From: Clostridia bacterium
GTDB lineage: Bacteria; Bacillota; Clostridia; Christensenellales; Borkfalkiaceae
Assembly (NCBI GenBank): GCA_029061155.1
Contig: JAIDSQ010000117.1
Location: forward strand, 13,931 to 68,186
DNA length: 54,256 bases
Reading direction: 5' to 3'
The notes under the pieces were generated by a model. That model was not told the DNA's origin and ran no database searches. It saw only the letters and a list, made by a program, of their open reading frames with translations. Below, piece by piece: positions 27,455 to 37,590 of the stretch; the stretch's first letter is position 1; every line of letters starts with the position of its first letter. The position numbers and the translations under genes were made by a program.

Positions 27455-29425
27455 TTAATTTTTTAAAAGCTTTAAAGCTTTTTCCGTTATATTCTCCACG
27501 GTAAAACCGAATTTTTTAAACAGTGCGTCATAGGGTGCGCTTGCGCCGAATGTGTTCATACAAACGTAATCGCCGTCAAGCCCCACGTACTTGCCCCAGC
27601 TTATATTGCTTGCCGCCTCGACCGCAATGCGCGCGCGGATATTGTCGGGCAGAACGCTGTGTTTGTACTCTTCGCCCTGCTCGTCGAAAAGGTTGGTGCA
27701 GGGCATTGACACAACGCGGCTCTGGATACCTTGCTTTAAAAGCTCCTGCTGCGCGTTAAGGCAAAGCCCTGTTTCGCTGCCGCTTGTAATAAGTATTAAC
27801 TGAGGATTTTTTCCGCTGTCCTTTAAAACGTAACCGCCCTTAAGCGCGCCTTCGCGGGTGGAAAGTCCGTGCGCAGTACATTTCTGTCTGCTCGTGACAA
27901 TGGCTACGGGTGCGGACGCGGTCAAAGCGTATTCGTAAGCCGCCGCCGTTTCGGTGTTGTCCGAAGGTCTGAAAGCGTACATATTGGGCATCGACCTGAG
28001 CGCTGCCAGCTGCTCTATGGGCTGGTGCGTCATTCCGTCCTCGCCTACGCCTATACTGTCGTGCGACAGGATATAGATTACGGGCAGTTTCATAATGGCG
28101 CTCATACGCATAGCGTGTTTCATATAGTCGGAGAAGGTGAAGAAGGTCGCGCAGAAGGGCACAAGTCCGCCGTGCAGGGCTATGCCGTTGCAAATTGCCG
28201 CCATTGCGTGCTCCCTTATTCCGAAGTGAATCGCCCCTCCTTCGGGGGTTGAAGGGGAGTAGTAAGTCTTGTTTCTAACCGCCGTGCAGTTGCTGGGCGA
28301 AAGGTCGGCGCTGCCGCCTATAAGGTTGGGTAAAATCCCGTCAAGCTTGTTTAAAACTTCGCCGCAGATATTGCGCGTCGCCTTGTCTCCGCCGTCATAT
28401 TCGTAGAGGGGAGAAAGGTTTGCGTTTTTATATGAACCGTCAATGCAGGATAAAAACTCCGCATAAACTTCGGGATATTTTTTCCTTGCAGTTTCAAGTT
28501 GTTCTTTCCACAGCTTTTCGTAATTTTTGCCTTCGAGCTTTTTGACCTTTGCAAAGTCCTTTACGCTTTGGGGAGTTTCAAAGAGCGGGAGAGTCCAGCC
28601 GAGATTTTGTTTAAGCTTATCGATACCTTCTTTGCCTACGGGCGAACCGTGAATTGCGCTTGTGCCCGCCTTGGGCGTTCCGTAGCCTATAATGCTTTTA
28701 ACTACTATTAAAGAAGGTTTGTCCTTTTCCGCCTGCGCCGCCTTGATTGCTTTTTCTATCGCGGCGGTGTCCTCGGCGCTGTCGACCGTTATAGTTTGCC
28801 AGCCAAGCGCCTCGTGCCGCTTTGCAACGTTTTCCGTAAAGGCAATGTCGGTTGTGCCCTCGATTGTTATTCCGTTGCTGTCGTAAAAGACTATAAGCTT
28901 GCCCAACTTCCATACGCCCGCAAGCGACGCTGCCTCGTTTTCGATACCTTCCATCATACAACCGTCGCCGCAGAAGGCGTAGGTGTAGTGGTCTACAAGC
29001 GTGCAGTCCTTTTGGTTGTACCGGCTTGCCATAACCTTTTCGGCAAGCGCCATACCTACGGCGTTGGCTATGCCCTGACCGAGAGGGCCCGTCGAGCAGT
29101 CCACGCCGGGGGTAAGTCCGTGTTCGGGGTGACCGGGGAGTATTCCGCCTTCTTTTCTCAAAGTGGGTAAATCGCTCTTTTTAATATCGTATCCGCAGAT
29201 ATGCAGAATGGAATACAGCATTGCCGAAGTGTGCCCCGCGCTGAGAACAAACCTGTCCCTGTTGAAAAACGCGGGATTTTCGGGCGAAACCTTCATAAAC
29301 TTCTGAAAAAGCGTTGCGATAATAGGCGCGGCGCCTATAGCCGTGCCGGGGTGACCGCTGCCCGCCTCTTCAACCATATCGGCGGAAAGCACGCGGATTG
29401 AATTGATTATGTCTTTTTCTAACAT
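27455..29425 (-). CDS. tkt: Transketolase
   Basis: GHPGTAIGAAPIIATLF; GHPEHGLTPGVDCSTGPLGQGIANAVGMALAEK; CGDGCMMEGIENEAASLAG; SHDSIGVGEDGMTHQPIEQLAALRSMPN. Confidence 0.93.
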   Translation of the reverse strand: MLEKDIINSIRVLSADMVEEAGSGHPGTAIGAAPIIATLFQKFMKVSPENPAFFNRDRFVLSAGHTSAMLYSILHICGYDIKKSDLPTLRKEGGILPGHPEHGLTPGVDCSTGPLGQGIANAVGMALAEKVMASRYNQKDCTLVDHYTYAFCGDGCMMEGIENEAASLAGVWKLGKLIVFYDSNGITIEGTTDIAFTENVAKRHEALGWQTITVDSAEDTAAIEKAIKAAQAEKDKPSLIVVKSIIGYGTPKAGTSAIHGSPVGKEGIDKLKQNLGWTLPLFETPQSVKDFAKVKKLEGKNYEKLWKEQLETARKKYPEVYAEFLSCIDGSYKNANLSPLYEYDGGDKATRNICGEVLNKLDGILPNLIGGSADLSPSNCTAVRNKTYYSPSTPEGGAIHFGIREHAMAAICNGIALHGGLVPFCATFFTFSDYMKHAMRMSAIMKLPVIYILSHDSIGVGEDGMTHQPIEQLAALRSMPNMYAFRPSDNTETAAAYEYALTASAPVAIVTSRQKCTAHGLSTREGALKGGYVLKDSGKNPQLILITSGSETGLCLNAQQELLKQGIQSRVVSMPCTNLFDEQGEEYKHSVLPDNIRARIAVEAASNISWGKYVGLDGDYVCMNTFGASAPYDALFKKFGFTVENITEKALKLLKN

Positions 29426-29434
29426 TATTCACCT

Positions 29435-30916
29435 TTAATTTTTGAAAGGGTTTTCGGTGGGATAGGGTACCGACGCAGGCTGGTTATAGCCTAACTTTTC
29501 AACGCCTAAGTACTTGAATACTTCAAAAAGCTGTTTGCCGAAATGTCCGAACGCAACCGCGCCGTGATGGGGGAATCCGCCCTCGATTAAAACGTGGCGG
29601 TAGAATCTGCCCATTTCCTTAATGGCAAACACGCCGATAGAACCGAAACTCTGCGTTGCTACGGGCAGAACTTCGCCCTCGGCTACGTATGCATATAAAT
29701 GGTTGTCCGCGGTGGACTGCAAGCGGTAGAAGGTAATATCGCCGGGTGCAATATCGCCTTCAAGCGTTCCGTTGGTAACCTCTACAGGAAGTGAGCGCGC
29801 CATAATCTTCTGATACTTCATAGTGGGGTTGCAAAGCCTTGTCGAGCAGGTGTTGCCGCAATGGAATCCCATAAACGTATCCGTGAACTTGTAGTCGTGC
29901 TTGCCTTTAATGCTTGCGTTGTACATATCCTGGGGAACGGTGTTGTTGATGTCAAGAAGGGTTACGCTTTCGCCCGAAATGCACGTTCCGATATATTCAG
30001 AAAGACAGCCGTAAATGTCAACCTCGCAGGATACGGGAATGCCTTTGCCTGTAAGGCGGCTGTTTACGTAGCAGGGCACGAAACCGAACTGAGTCTGAAA
30101 AGCGGGCCAGCACTTGCCTGCGATAGCAACGTACTTTTTACTTCCCTTATGACCTTCAACCCAGTCTAAAAGAGTAAGCTCGTACTGAGCAAGCTTTGCA
30201 AGTATTTCGGGCTTTTTGTTTCCCTTTCCGAGTTCCTTTTCCATATCGGCAACAACTTCTGGTATGCGCTTGTCGCCTGCGTGCTTGTTGAAACTTTCAA
30301 AAAGGTCTAGTTCGGAGTTCTCTTCTATTTCAACGCCTATATTGTAAAGCTGTTTAATGGGCGCGTTGCACGCAAGGAAGTTGAGGGGGCGGGGTCCGAA
30401 AGAAATAATCTTCAAATCCTGAAGTCCTGCCAAAGCCCTTGCAACAGGAACAAATTCGTGAATTAAATCCGCGCAGTATTCGGCGTCGCCCACGGGATAT
30501 TCGGGAATATACGCCTTCACGTTGCGGAGTTTCAAGTTATAGCTTGCGTTGAGCATACCGCAGTAAGCGTCTCCCCTGTCGGAGGACAGTACGCCGATAT
30601 TTTCCTCGGCAGCAGCGCAGAACATTACGGGACCGTCGAACTTCTGCGCAAGCATAGTTTCGGATATTTCGGGTCCGAAGTTGCCAAGATAAACGCACAG
30701 TGCGTTGCAGCCGTTTTTCTTTAAATCTTCGAGTGCCTGCAACATATGTATTTCGCTTTCCACGATACATACGGGACATTCGTAAATATCAGCCTTGTCG
30801 TACTTTTTCGCGTAAGCGTTTACGAGCGCTTTGCGCCTGTTTACCGACAGGCTTTCGGGGAAACAGTCGCGCGATACCGCGACAATACCTATTTTAATCT
30901 GGGGTATATTGTTCAT
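29435..30916 (-). CDS. L-fucose/L-arabinose isomerase family protein (FucI/AraA-like fold)
   Basis: KIGIVAVSRDCFPESLSVNRRKALV; AIAGKCWPAFQTQFGFVPCYVNSRLTGKGIPVSCEVDIYG; HCGNTCSTRLC; LIEGGFPHHGAVAFGHFG. Confidence 0.8.
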   Translation of the reverse strand: MNNIPQIKIGIVAVSRDCFPESLSVNRRKALVNAYAKKYDKADIYECPVCIVESEIHMLQALEDLKKNGCNALCVYLGNFGPEISETMLAQKFDGPVMFCAAAEENIGVLSSDRGDAYCGMLNASYNLKLRNVKAYIPEYPVGDAEYCADLIHEFVPVARALAGLQDLKIISFGPRPLNFLACNAPIKQLYNIGVEIEENSELDLFESFNKHAGDKRIPEVVADMEKELGKGNKKPEILAKLAQYELTLLDWVEGHKGSKKYVAIAGKCWPAFQTQFGFVPCYVNSRLTGKGIPVSCEVDIYGCLSEYIGTCISGESVTLLDINNTVPQDMYNASIKGKHDYKFTDTFMGFHCGNTCSTRLCNPTMKYQKIMARSLPVEVTNGTLEGDIAPGDITFYRLQSTADNHLYAYVAEGEVLPVATQSFGSIGVFAIKEMGRFYRHVLIEGGFPHHGAVAFGHFGKQLFEVFKYLGVEKLGYNQPASVPYPTENPFKN

Positions 30917-30942
30917 AAAATTTCTCCTTATAATTTTTTATA

Positions 30943-33306
30943 TTATTCAGCCTCGGCAAGCGCAAAGAAGTCGCGCTTGTTGGGGTTAACTTTTACTGTT
31001 TTATCAAGCCTGTAAGTACAGGTTTTGTCCGCGTTGGAATTACCGCCCACGAAGAATGTGAAGTCGCCCGCCTCGGCTATCCACTGTCCGTCCGCGTTTA
31101 CAAACGACAGAATATTTATATTGAATTTAAAAGTTACCTTTTTACTTGCACCTGCCTTAAGCGCTATGCGCTTAAAACCGACAAGTTCCTTTTTGGGGCG
31201 TACGGTACAAGCGTATTCGTCTTTGCCGTAAAGCTGAACTACTTCTTCGCCGTCCCTTGCGCCCGTGTTGGTCACTTTCACGCTTATGCTTATATTTCCG
31301 TTGCCGTCGTGCGCAAGCTCGGGCGCGCCGTAAGCAAAGGTCGTGTAGCTCAGTCCGTACCCGAAGGGAAGGAGGGGGGAGGACAGACTATCGGTATAGC
31401 CCTTTATGCCGAAGTTTTCGTGTCCTTCCGAAACCGAACCGTTGAACTGGCTGAAGTATACGGGGGAGTGCCCCGCACTTCTGGGAAGGTCGACGGGCGT
31501 TCTGCCCGCGGGGTTGTACTCGCCGCATATAACTTCGGCAACGGCTTGTCCGCCGAAGGTTGCGGGGAACCACGCCTCTATAACGGCGGGGATATTTTCG
31601 TAAACCCATTCATTGCAAAGAGGTTTGCAGCCCGTGTGTACGATAATGCAGTTTTTATTTACTTCGTGTACGGCTTTGACAAGCTCGTCCTGAACGCCGG
31701 GCAGTGTTAGGCTCGTGCAGTCCACGCCCTCGCCCGAAGAACAAGAAGGGTCTATGCCGCTTTTCTCGCCTACGCAAAGTACTACAAAGTCGCTTGTCTT
31801 TGCAAGTTTTTGCGCTTTCTCAAAGCCGCTTTTATCGTTGCCCTTGTAGTCGCAGCCTTCAGTAAATACGGCGTTTTCAAATTTATCTTTCAAGCCTTCG
31901 TAAAGAGTCTTTGCCTTGGGATAGGCCTTTCTTATTTCGCCGTCGAAAATGTATTTGCTTTCAATTGTGCGGGGGCGTATCTTTTTGGTTGCGCCTTCCG
32001 CGCCCTGATTGAGAATACTGACGAAGTCGGCGTTTTCGCCTTCTGCTTTTATGGCGTCGATTATTTTAAGTATTTCCCACGCGCCCACGGCGGTGTAGTG
32101 TCCGTACATAAGTCTTAAAGTGTTCGCGCACGGACCTATTACGGCAACCTTTGCCTTCTTGTCGGTAAGCGGAAGTATGCCGTCGTTTTTAAGTAAAGTA
32201 ATGCTTTTTCTCGTTGTTTTCAAAGAACCTTCGTCGGGCAGGGTGTTATCCATTGCCTCGTCGTAATTACCCACGCCGTAAGGGTTTTCAAACAGTCCAA
32301 GCTCAAATTTAAGTGTCAGAAGGCGCAGTACCGAACGGTCTACAAGTTCTTCAGCAATCCTTCCTTCTTTTACTGCGGCGATAAGTTCGTCGGCGTAAAA
32401 TTTACGGTTGGGGTACTCCACGTCAAGCCCCGCGTTAAGCGCAAGCCGCGCTGTGTCCTCAATGTTGTCGGCAAGGCGGTATACCGTCATTATCTGATTT
32501 ACAGAGCTGTAGTCCGAAACTACCGTTCCCTTAAATCCGAGTCCGTCCCTTAAAAGGTCGTTCAGTATTTTTTTGTTCGCGGTTACGGGCAGTCCTTCAA
32601 CCGCTGAATAGCTGTTCATCACGCACTTTACGTCGGCAAGGTTTATTGCCGCCTCGAAGGGCTTTGCAATCTGTTCCCTTATAACTTTATAGGGCAGAAC
32701 GGTCTGATGCATATTGAGTCCGCTTTCGCTTATCGAATATCCCAAAAAGTGTTTGCATGTCGCCGCAACGCCGTGGGTTAAATCTTCGCCCTGCATACCT
32801 TTTATAAAGCTAACCGAAAAACTTGCGCAGAGCGTAGGGTCGCCTCCGTAAGTTTCGTTGCACCTGCCCCAGCGCAGCTCGCGCGCCAAATCGAGCACGG
32901 GGGAAAGCGCGTGGCGTATGCCGTTGGCGGCAAGCTGACGGCTAGTGAACTTAGCCATTTCTTCGACGAGCTCGGGCTCGAACGTTGCGCCTAAACCTAT
33001 GGGCGCGGGGTACTGACACCCGCCCAGAAGGCATACGGGGCCGGACAGCCCTTCCGCGTGAATTAACGCGGGTATGCGGTGGGGGGAGTTCCCGATAATA
33101 TACGACTGAACTTTTTTGACTGCGTCGTAAAAGTTGCCTTCTCTGACGACGCCTAAAACCGCAGTGCCTGTAGCGGGGAAATCAAGGGCGTTTACGTCCT
33201 TTACGTTGGTGCAGGTAAGCTGATTTACTTTCTCTTCCAGGCTCAGTTGCTTTAAAAGGGCGCGCGCCCGCTCTTCGCAGGTCGTCTTGCCCGATGTTTT
33301 TTTCAT
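30943..33306 (-). CDS. Glycoside hydrolase family 3
   Basis: LSLEEKVNQLT; SPVLDLARELRWGRCNETYGGDPTL; KGTVVSDYSSVNQ; C-terminal fibronectin-like domain. Start set to ATG at 33306 preceded by GTGAGG. Confidence 0.92.
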   Translation of the reverse strand: MKKTSGKTTCEERARALLKQLSLEEKVNQLTCTNVKDVNALDFPATGTAVLGVVREGNFYDAVKKVQSYIIGNSPHRIPALIHAEGLSGPVCLLGGCQYPAPIGLGATFEPELVEEMAKFTSRQLAANGIRHALSPVLDLARELRWGRCNETYGGDPTLCASFSVSFIKGMQGEDLTHGVAATCKHFLGYSISESGLNMHQTVLPYKVIREQIAKPFEAAINLADVKCVMNSYSAVEGLPVTANKKILNDLLRDGLGFKGTVVSDYSSVNQIMTVYRLADNIEDTARLALNAGLDVEYPNRKFYADELIAAVKEGRIAEELVDRSVLRLLTLKFELGLFENPYGVGNYDEAMDNTLPDEGSLKTTRKSITLLKNDGILPLTDKKAKVAVIGPCANTLRLMYGHYTAVGAWEILKIIDAIKAEGENADFVSILNQGAEGATKKIRPRTIESKYIFDGEIRKAYPKAKTLYEGLKDKFENAVFTEGCDYKGNDKSGFEKAQKLAKTSDFVVLCVGEKSGIDPSCSSGEGVDCTSLTLPGVQDELVKAVHEVNKNCIIVHTGCKPLCNEWVYENIPAVIEAWFPATFGGQAVAEVICGEYNPAGRTPVDLPRSAGHSPVYFSQFNGSVSEGHENFGIKGYTDSLSSPLLPFGYGLSYTTFAYGAPELAHDGNGNISISVKVTNTGARDGEEVVQLYGKDEYACTVRPKKELVGFKRIALKAGASKKVTFKFNINILSFVNADGQWIAEAGDFTFFVGGNSNADKTCTYRLDKTVKVNPNKRDFFALAEAE

Positions 33307-33362
33307 TTTATGCCTCACTATAATTTAATACGTTAATATAATACACCCGAACCCTTAAACAG

Positions 33363-34535
33363 TCAAGAGTGCGGGCGGTCGATTTCTTCGGGTAATTTAA
33401 GCTTTGCCGTCGAACGCGCGTATACGGCGAGATAGAAAAGATCGGCAACGGATATAACGGCGAAAATCATATAGAAGTACGAATAGCCTATTGCCGATAT
33501 TATGTAGCCACCGCACAGCTTGAAAATGCACGTGAACACCGAAAGAAAGAACGTACACAAAACTATGCCCGTAGTCGATCTTTCAAAGCCCAAAAGCTTT
33601 ATTATGTATGGGGTGGAAACGTAGAGAGTTATTCCCCATATTATTCCGCGCGACACCTGCGAGGCGATAAGCGCCCAGGTAGGCAGGGCGGGAATTGACT
33701 GAATTATAGTTCTTACGCACAGAACGCCGCACGCGATAAAGAGATATTTAAGTTCGGGCTTTGCAAACCTGTTCATCAGGAACATTGTGATTATCTCCAC
33801 CCCGACGAACCCGAGCATAACGTAGCTGTAATAATAGTCGGGGTTGCCCTTGGAAACGAGATAGAGGGAGTAGAAGTCGTCGCATACCTGCATACAGCCT
33901 ATAAACAGCACGTAGAACAAAACGTAAGCCATAAACCTTTTATCGCACAGCACGCTTTTAACGGTGACGGTGCGTTCGGTTTGAGTATCGGCGGGGACGG
34001 GCGCTTTTATAAAGATAAAGGTCACGCTTACCAATACGTATACCGCGACGGTTATCGAAAAGATGAGTTCGTAACTTGTCGCTTTTGTGAGCAGTCCCGC
34101 GCAAAGGCTGCCTATAAGGTAGGATATCGCTCCGTATATTCTTACCGAGCCGAATGTCTTTCCGTTCTGCGTGCAAATAAGTCCCAAAAGGCTGTCTAAA
34201 AGTCCGTAGTTGGAGCTTGTAACTATGCTTATCGCAACGATTATTGTTATAACCACGGCAAGACTGTTGCTCAAAAACATCAGCGCAATGACAAGTAAAC
34301 ATTCTATTGCGCTCATTACGGCAAGTGCATTTTTCGCCTTCTTTGGCGTGTTGAATATTTTGGAATATACTGGTGCGCAGGCAAGCGAAGTCAGGGGTAT
34401 AAGACCTATAATTATTCCTATCTCCGACTGCGTAAAGCCCTTGCCCAAAAGGAACAGGCTTATGTACGGCATAAACAGCGATTCGCCGAACAGCCTTATT
34501 GCCAATACCAATTTAGCCTTTGTTATACTGCTCAT
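33363..34535 (-). CDS. MFS transporter
   Basis: About 12 TM helices: LFGESLFMPYISLFLLGKGFTQSEIGIIIGLIPLTSLACAPVYSKIF; overlaps the upstream gene by 4 nt. Confidence 0.85.
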   Translation of the reverse strand: MSSITKAKLVLAIRLFGESLFMPYISLFLLGKGFTQSEIGIIIGLIPLTSLACAPVYSKIFNTPKKAKNALAVMSAIECLLVIALMFLSNSLAVVITIIVAISIVTSSNYGLLDSLLGLICTQNGKTFGSVRIYGAISYLIGSLCAGLLTKATSYELIFSITVAVYVLVSVTFIFIKAPVPADTQTERTVTVKSVLCDKRFMAYVLFYVLFIGCMQVCDDFYSLYLVSKGNPDYYYSYVMLGFVGVEIITMFLMNRFAKPELKYLFIACGVLCVRTIIQSIPALPTWALIASQVSRGIIWGITLYVSTPYIIKLLGFERSTTGIVLCTFFLSVFTCIFKLCGGYIISAIGYSYFYMIFAVISVADLFYLAVYARSTAKLKLPEEIDRPHS

Positions 34536-35755
34536 AATTTCTTTAATATGACGGCATAGTCGGAATTTCCCTGCGCGGGAAACGCAAGGTTTGATTTGCC
34601 GTCAAAGTTGCCTATAAAAGTTTTCTTGCCGTCGGAAGGATTAAAATAATAAGCGGCGCACTGTCCGCCGAATGGGGGCTTTATACGAATGCCGTCGCCG
34701 TTGAAGTTGTATAAAAGCGCAAAATCCCCGTCCGCAAAACATGCAGTGTGACCGTAGCGCGTGCCGTTGTCTATAATCAGGTCGTCGCGGCACTTTCCTT
34801 TTGTAAAGTCGACGGACAGCATAAGCTGTTTTAAATATTTCATTTGGCAAGCGCCGTCTGCGGACAGGGCGTCGCGCCAGTTTTCGCGCACGCCGTAATT
34901 TGCGTCCGCGTCGCCTTCAGAATGAAACTGCATTACGGCGTTGTGTCCGTAAGTAAATCCGCACGCGCCCGCAAGCACGCTCCAGTAAGCGTAACGGCGC
35001 ACGTCGGCAGCCTGCCAGTAGGGTTGCGAAAAATCGTGCAAGCCTTGAACAATTCCTTCGTACGAGGGCTCGGCGTCAAGGCAGGGCTTAAGGGGGGTGA
35101 GCGCGTGCCCTTCCGATACGTATTTATAGTTGTCCTCTTCGTGATCCGCTCCGTCCGCGCTTTCTATTCCCGATTGTCCGTACCGCCTGTGTCCCGACTG
35201 AAACATATTGAAGTCCAGCCAGTCGCAGCCGTTGAACCATCTGTACGAGCCGGTGCGGCCGAAGGGGTGGAAGGAGATAAGCCTTTCGGGGTTGTGCTCT
35301 TTTAAAATATCTGCGAAACGGCAGTAAAGCTCAAACGCCTCGCCGCCGCGGATATCCCCGCCGAGCACCCAGATTATGTTGTCGAAGTCTTTGAACCTTT
35401 CGCCTAAGAAACGCGCGTAAACTTTACAGTTCTGTATGTTTACGGTTTTTCTTTTTACAAGTTCCCCCCAGCAGGGAAGAAGGGCAAAGTAAACGCCTTT
35501 GCTTTTTGCGTATTGCACAGCACGGGCAATTTTGTCGAAATATTCGGGGCACGCCGTTTTTTTACTCTCTACCCCCGAAATGGTGTGGAGAATAGTCGCC
35601 TGTATAACGTTAAAGCCCTTCTGGGCGCGGTCGCAAAGGTAATATTGTATTTGTTCGGGCGTTAGCTTTTCAAATAAAAGCCAGGCTGTGTCGCCCAGCC
35701 AGAAGAAGGGCTTGCCGTCCTTAAAAAAATAACGGCCTTCAACTTTTAAATTCAT
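34532..35755 (-). CDS. DUF4038/GH140-like glycoside hydrolase (apiosidase-like)
   Basis: GRYFFKDGKPFFWLGDTAWLLFEKLTPEQIQYYLCDRAQKGFNVIQATIL; FEKLTPEQ; SGHRRYGQSG; putative collagen-binding-like C-terminus. Confidence 0.75.
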   Translation of the reverse strand: MNLKVEGRYFFKDGKPFFWLGDTAWLLFEKLTPEQIQYYLCDRAQKGFNVIQATILHTISGVESKKTACPEYFDKIARAVQYAKSKGVYFALLPCWGELVKRKTVNIQNCKVYARFLGERFKDFDNIIWVLGGDIRGGEAFELYCRFADILKEHNPERLISFHPFGRTGSYRWFNGCDWLDFNMFQSGHRRYGQSGIESADGADHEEDNYKYVSEGHALTPLKPCLDAEPSYEGIVQGLHDFSQPYWQAADVRRYAYWSVLAGACGFTYGHNAVMQFHSEGDADANYGVRENWRDALSADGACQMKYLKQLMLSVDFTKGKCRDDLIIDNGTRYGHTACFADGDFALLYNFNGDGIRIKPPFGGQCAAYYFNPSDGKKTFIGNFDGKSNLAFPAQGNSDYAVILKKL

Positions 35756-36678
35756 TCTACGTATTCCGCAACCTTTTCGTTGAAACGCGCTATCAGTTTT
35801 TGCGCCTCTTCTTCCGTAAGCGCTTTCGCCCAGGGCTCGGGGTTGCCGTTATAGCCTTTTAAGTTGTAGTAGGAAAACCTTGCCGTCCTGTCGCGGTTGG
35901 TGTCGTTCCATTTGTTTACAAGCCTTGCGTCAAGGTGATTGTCCGTAGTGCAGTTTATAAATGCCGCCGCGCCGTAATCTCTCCAGGGTCTTGCAAGATA
36001 AACGCCCGTGCCTACGCCGCCGTCTGTCAATTTGCAATCGATAAAACAAAAGCCTGGATTCTGACTTAAGGGGTGGGCAGGGGCAGCTATAAAACCGCCT
36101 TCGGTTTTGTGGGGCAGTGAAATAATTTCGCAGTCCTTGAAATACGCCTCCGCACAGCCGAAAATGAAGTCGACCGTGCCGTAAATTTTACAGTTTAAAA
36201 AAATGTGGGAGTCGTATTCGTCCATTGCGAGCATAGCGGGGGGTACAAGTTCCCAGCCCTTGATTATGGGGTCCTTGGGGAATGGAGCGAGAAATACGGT
36301 GTCCTGATGTGACTTGAAGTCTGCATTTTCGGCGAAGAACCTTTTGCAGATTACCGAAAGCGCAACGCATTGCCCGCCCGAATAGTGCGCGCTGTTTTGC
36401 ACGGTAAGGTTTTTAAGGCAAACGTTTTCGCCCGTAACGCACAGCGTGTATGTACGGAAAGTGTTGTAAGGGTTTCCGTCGGCGTGCATTTTTTTTGCAT
36501 AGTCGTCGTAGCTTATAATAACACCCTCGCGGCTTTCACCGATGAGAGTGACGTCTGATTTCTCAAGTAAAAGCTTTTGGTTATAAACTCCGTTTTTAAG
36601 GAAAATTTCCGTCGGCTCTTTAATTCCGTCTAATATTTTCTGAAGGTCATCGTCGGCGCAAACGGTAATTTTATTCAT
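35752..36678 (-). CDS. Pectinesterase (CE8)
   Basis: GENVCLKNLTVQNSAHYSGGQCVALSV; FKSHQDTVF; GTVDFIFGCAEAYFKDCEI; YLARPWRDYGAAAFINC. Confidence 0.93.
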   Translation of the reverse strand: MNKITVCADDDLQKILDGIKEPTEIFLKNGVYNQKLLLEKSDVTLIGESREGVIISYDDYAKKMHADGNPYNTFRTYTLCVTGENVCLKNLTVQNSAHYSGGQCVALSVICKRFFAENADFKSHQDTVFLAPFPKDPIIKGWELVPPAMLAMDEYDSHIFLNCKIYGTVDFIFGCAEAYFKDCEIISLPHKTEGGFIAAPAHPLSQNPGFCFIDCKLTDGGVGTGVYLARPWRDYGAAAFINCTTDNHLDARLVNKWNDTNRDRTARFSYYNLKGYNGNPEPWAKALTEEEAQKLIARFNEKVAEYVE

Positions 36679-36709
36679 ATAACTATCCTCTTTTCAATTC
36701 GTTTACGCG

Positions 36710-36738
36710 ATTATATCACATTATTTTATTAATAGCAA
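36710..36738 (-). promoter_or_regulatory. Putative promoter of the minus-strand pectin operon
   Basis: Minus strand: TTGCTA, 17-nt spacer, TATAAT. Confidence 0.6.
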
Positions 36739-36818
36739 ATTTTTGAAAACAGTCAGACGGCATATTGCCGAAATAATTTGTAAACAAAAATAAAAAAGTC
36801 AAAAGTTAAAAAAAAGTA

Positions 36819-36847
36819 TTGACATCGTGAAAGTTCTGTGATACGAT
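36819..36847 (+). promoter_or_regulatory. Promoter of the plus-strand ABC importer operon
   Basis: TTGACA (36819-36824), 17-nt spacer, TACGAT (36842-36847); flanked by AAAAGTTA (36801) and TAACTTTT (36870). Confidence 0.7.
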
Positions 36848-36909
36848 ATAACAAGCAAAGGTTCACAAGTAACTTTTTTCGTGCGTAAAAGTGTTTAATT
36901 TGTCAAAAT

Positions 36910-37590
36910 ATGCGTAAAAACGGTTCAAAATTAATTTCAATCCAGCAATATCGGTTGGGCGATTTGTTTATGTTTACGGTAATCGCCATTATTGCGGAAC
37001 TCGTTTGTTATTATGCACAGGGCTGGTTTTCGGACGCGGCATTTTACACTTTAAACCTTATGGTCCCCATAATAACCATTGTACTCGTGCGTTGGGGCTG
37101 GTGGGGGTTGCTGCTGACAGTGGCGGAAAGTTTGCTGTATTGCGTTATCCGCGGCAGTGTATGGCAGGGTTATATTATATATATGGTAGGAAACGCCGCC
37201 ATTGCAATCGAGCTTTTGATCATATGGCTCCTCAAAGAACGATTAAACAAGCGTTGGTATTGGGCGTTTATACTGGTTTTGGCTGGCTGGGTTGCGGTAA
37301 ATTTCATCCGCGCCTGCCTTTACGCAATTTGTTACGGAAATTTCCTGTCGGCAATGGCGACGATGTTCGGTGTATCGGACGGCGGACTTTTAGCCCTCGC
37401 AATGGGTGAGATTATAATTCTTATTTGCCGCAAGTTTGACGGTTTGTTTGAAAACCAAAAGCGTTATCTTATCCGTCTCGATAAAGAACGGAAAGAAGAG
37501 GTACGCAGAAAAGAGTTTGGCGACGAAAGCATTGATCTTGACAGCGAAAGCTTATCCATTCTGAACAGAGATTACGACGGTCTTGATTAA
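36910..37590 (+). CDS. Uncharacterised polytopic membrane protein, 226 aa (ECF S-component-like size and topology)
   Basis: About 6 predicted TM helices, charged cytoplasmic tail RLDKERKEEVRRKEFGDESIDLD; first gene of the operon. Confidence 0.75.
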   Translation: MRKNGSKLISIQQYRLGDLFMFTVIAIIAELVCYYAQGWFSDAAFYTLNLMVPIITIVLVRWGWWGLLLTVAESLLYCVIRGSVWQGYIIYMVGNAAIAIELLIIWLLKERLNKRWYWAFILVLAGWVAVNFIRACLYAICYGNFLSAMATMFGVSDGGLLALAMGEIIILICRKFDGLFENQKRYLIRLDKERKEEVRRKEFGDESIDLDSESLSILNRDYDGLD

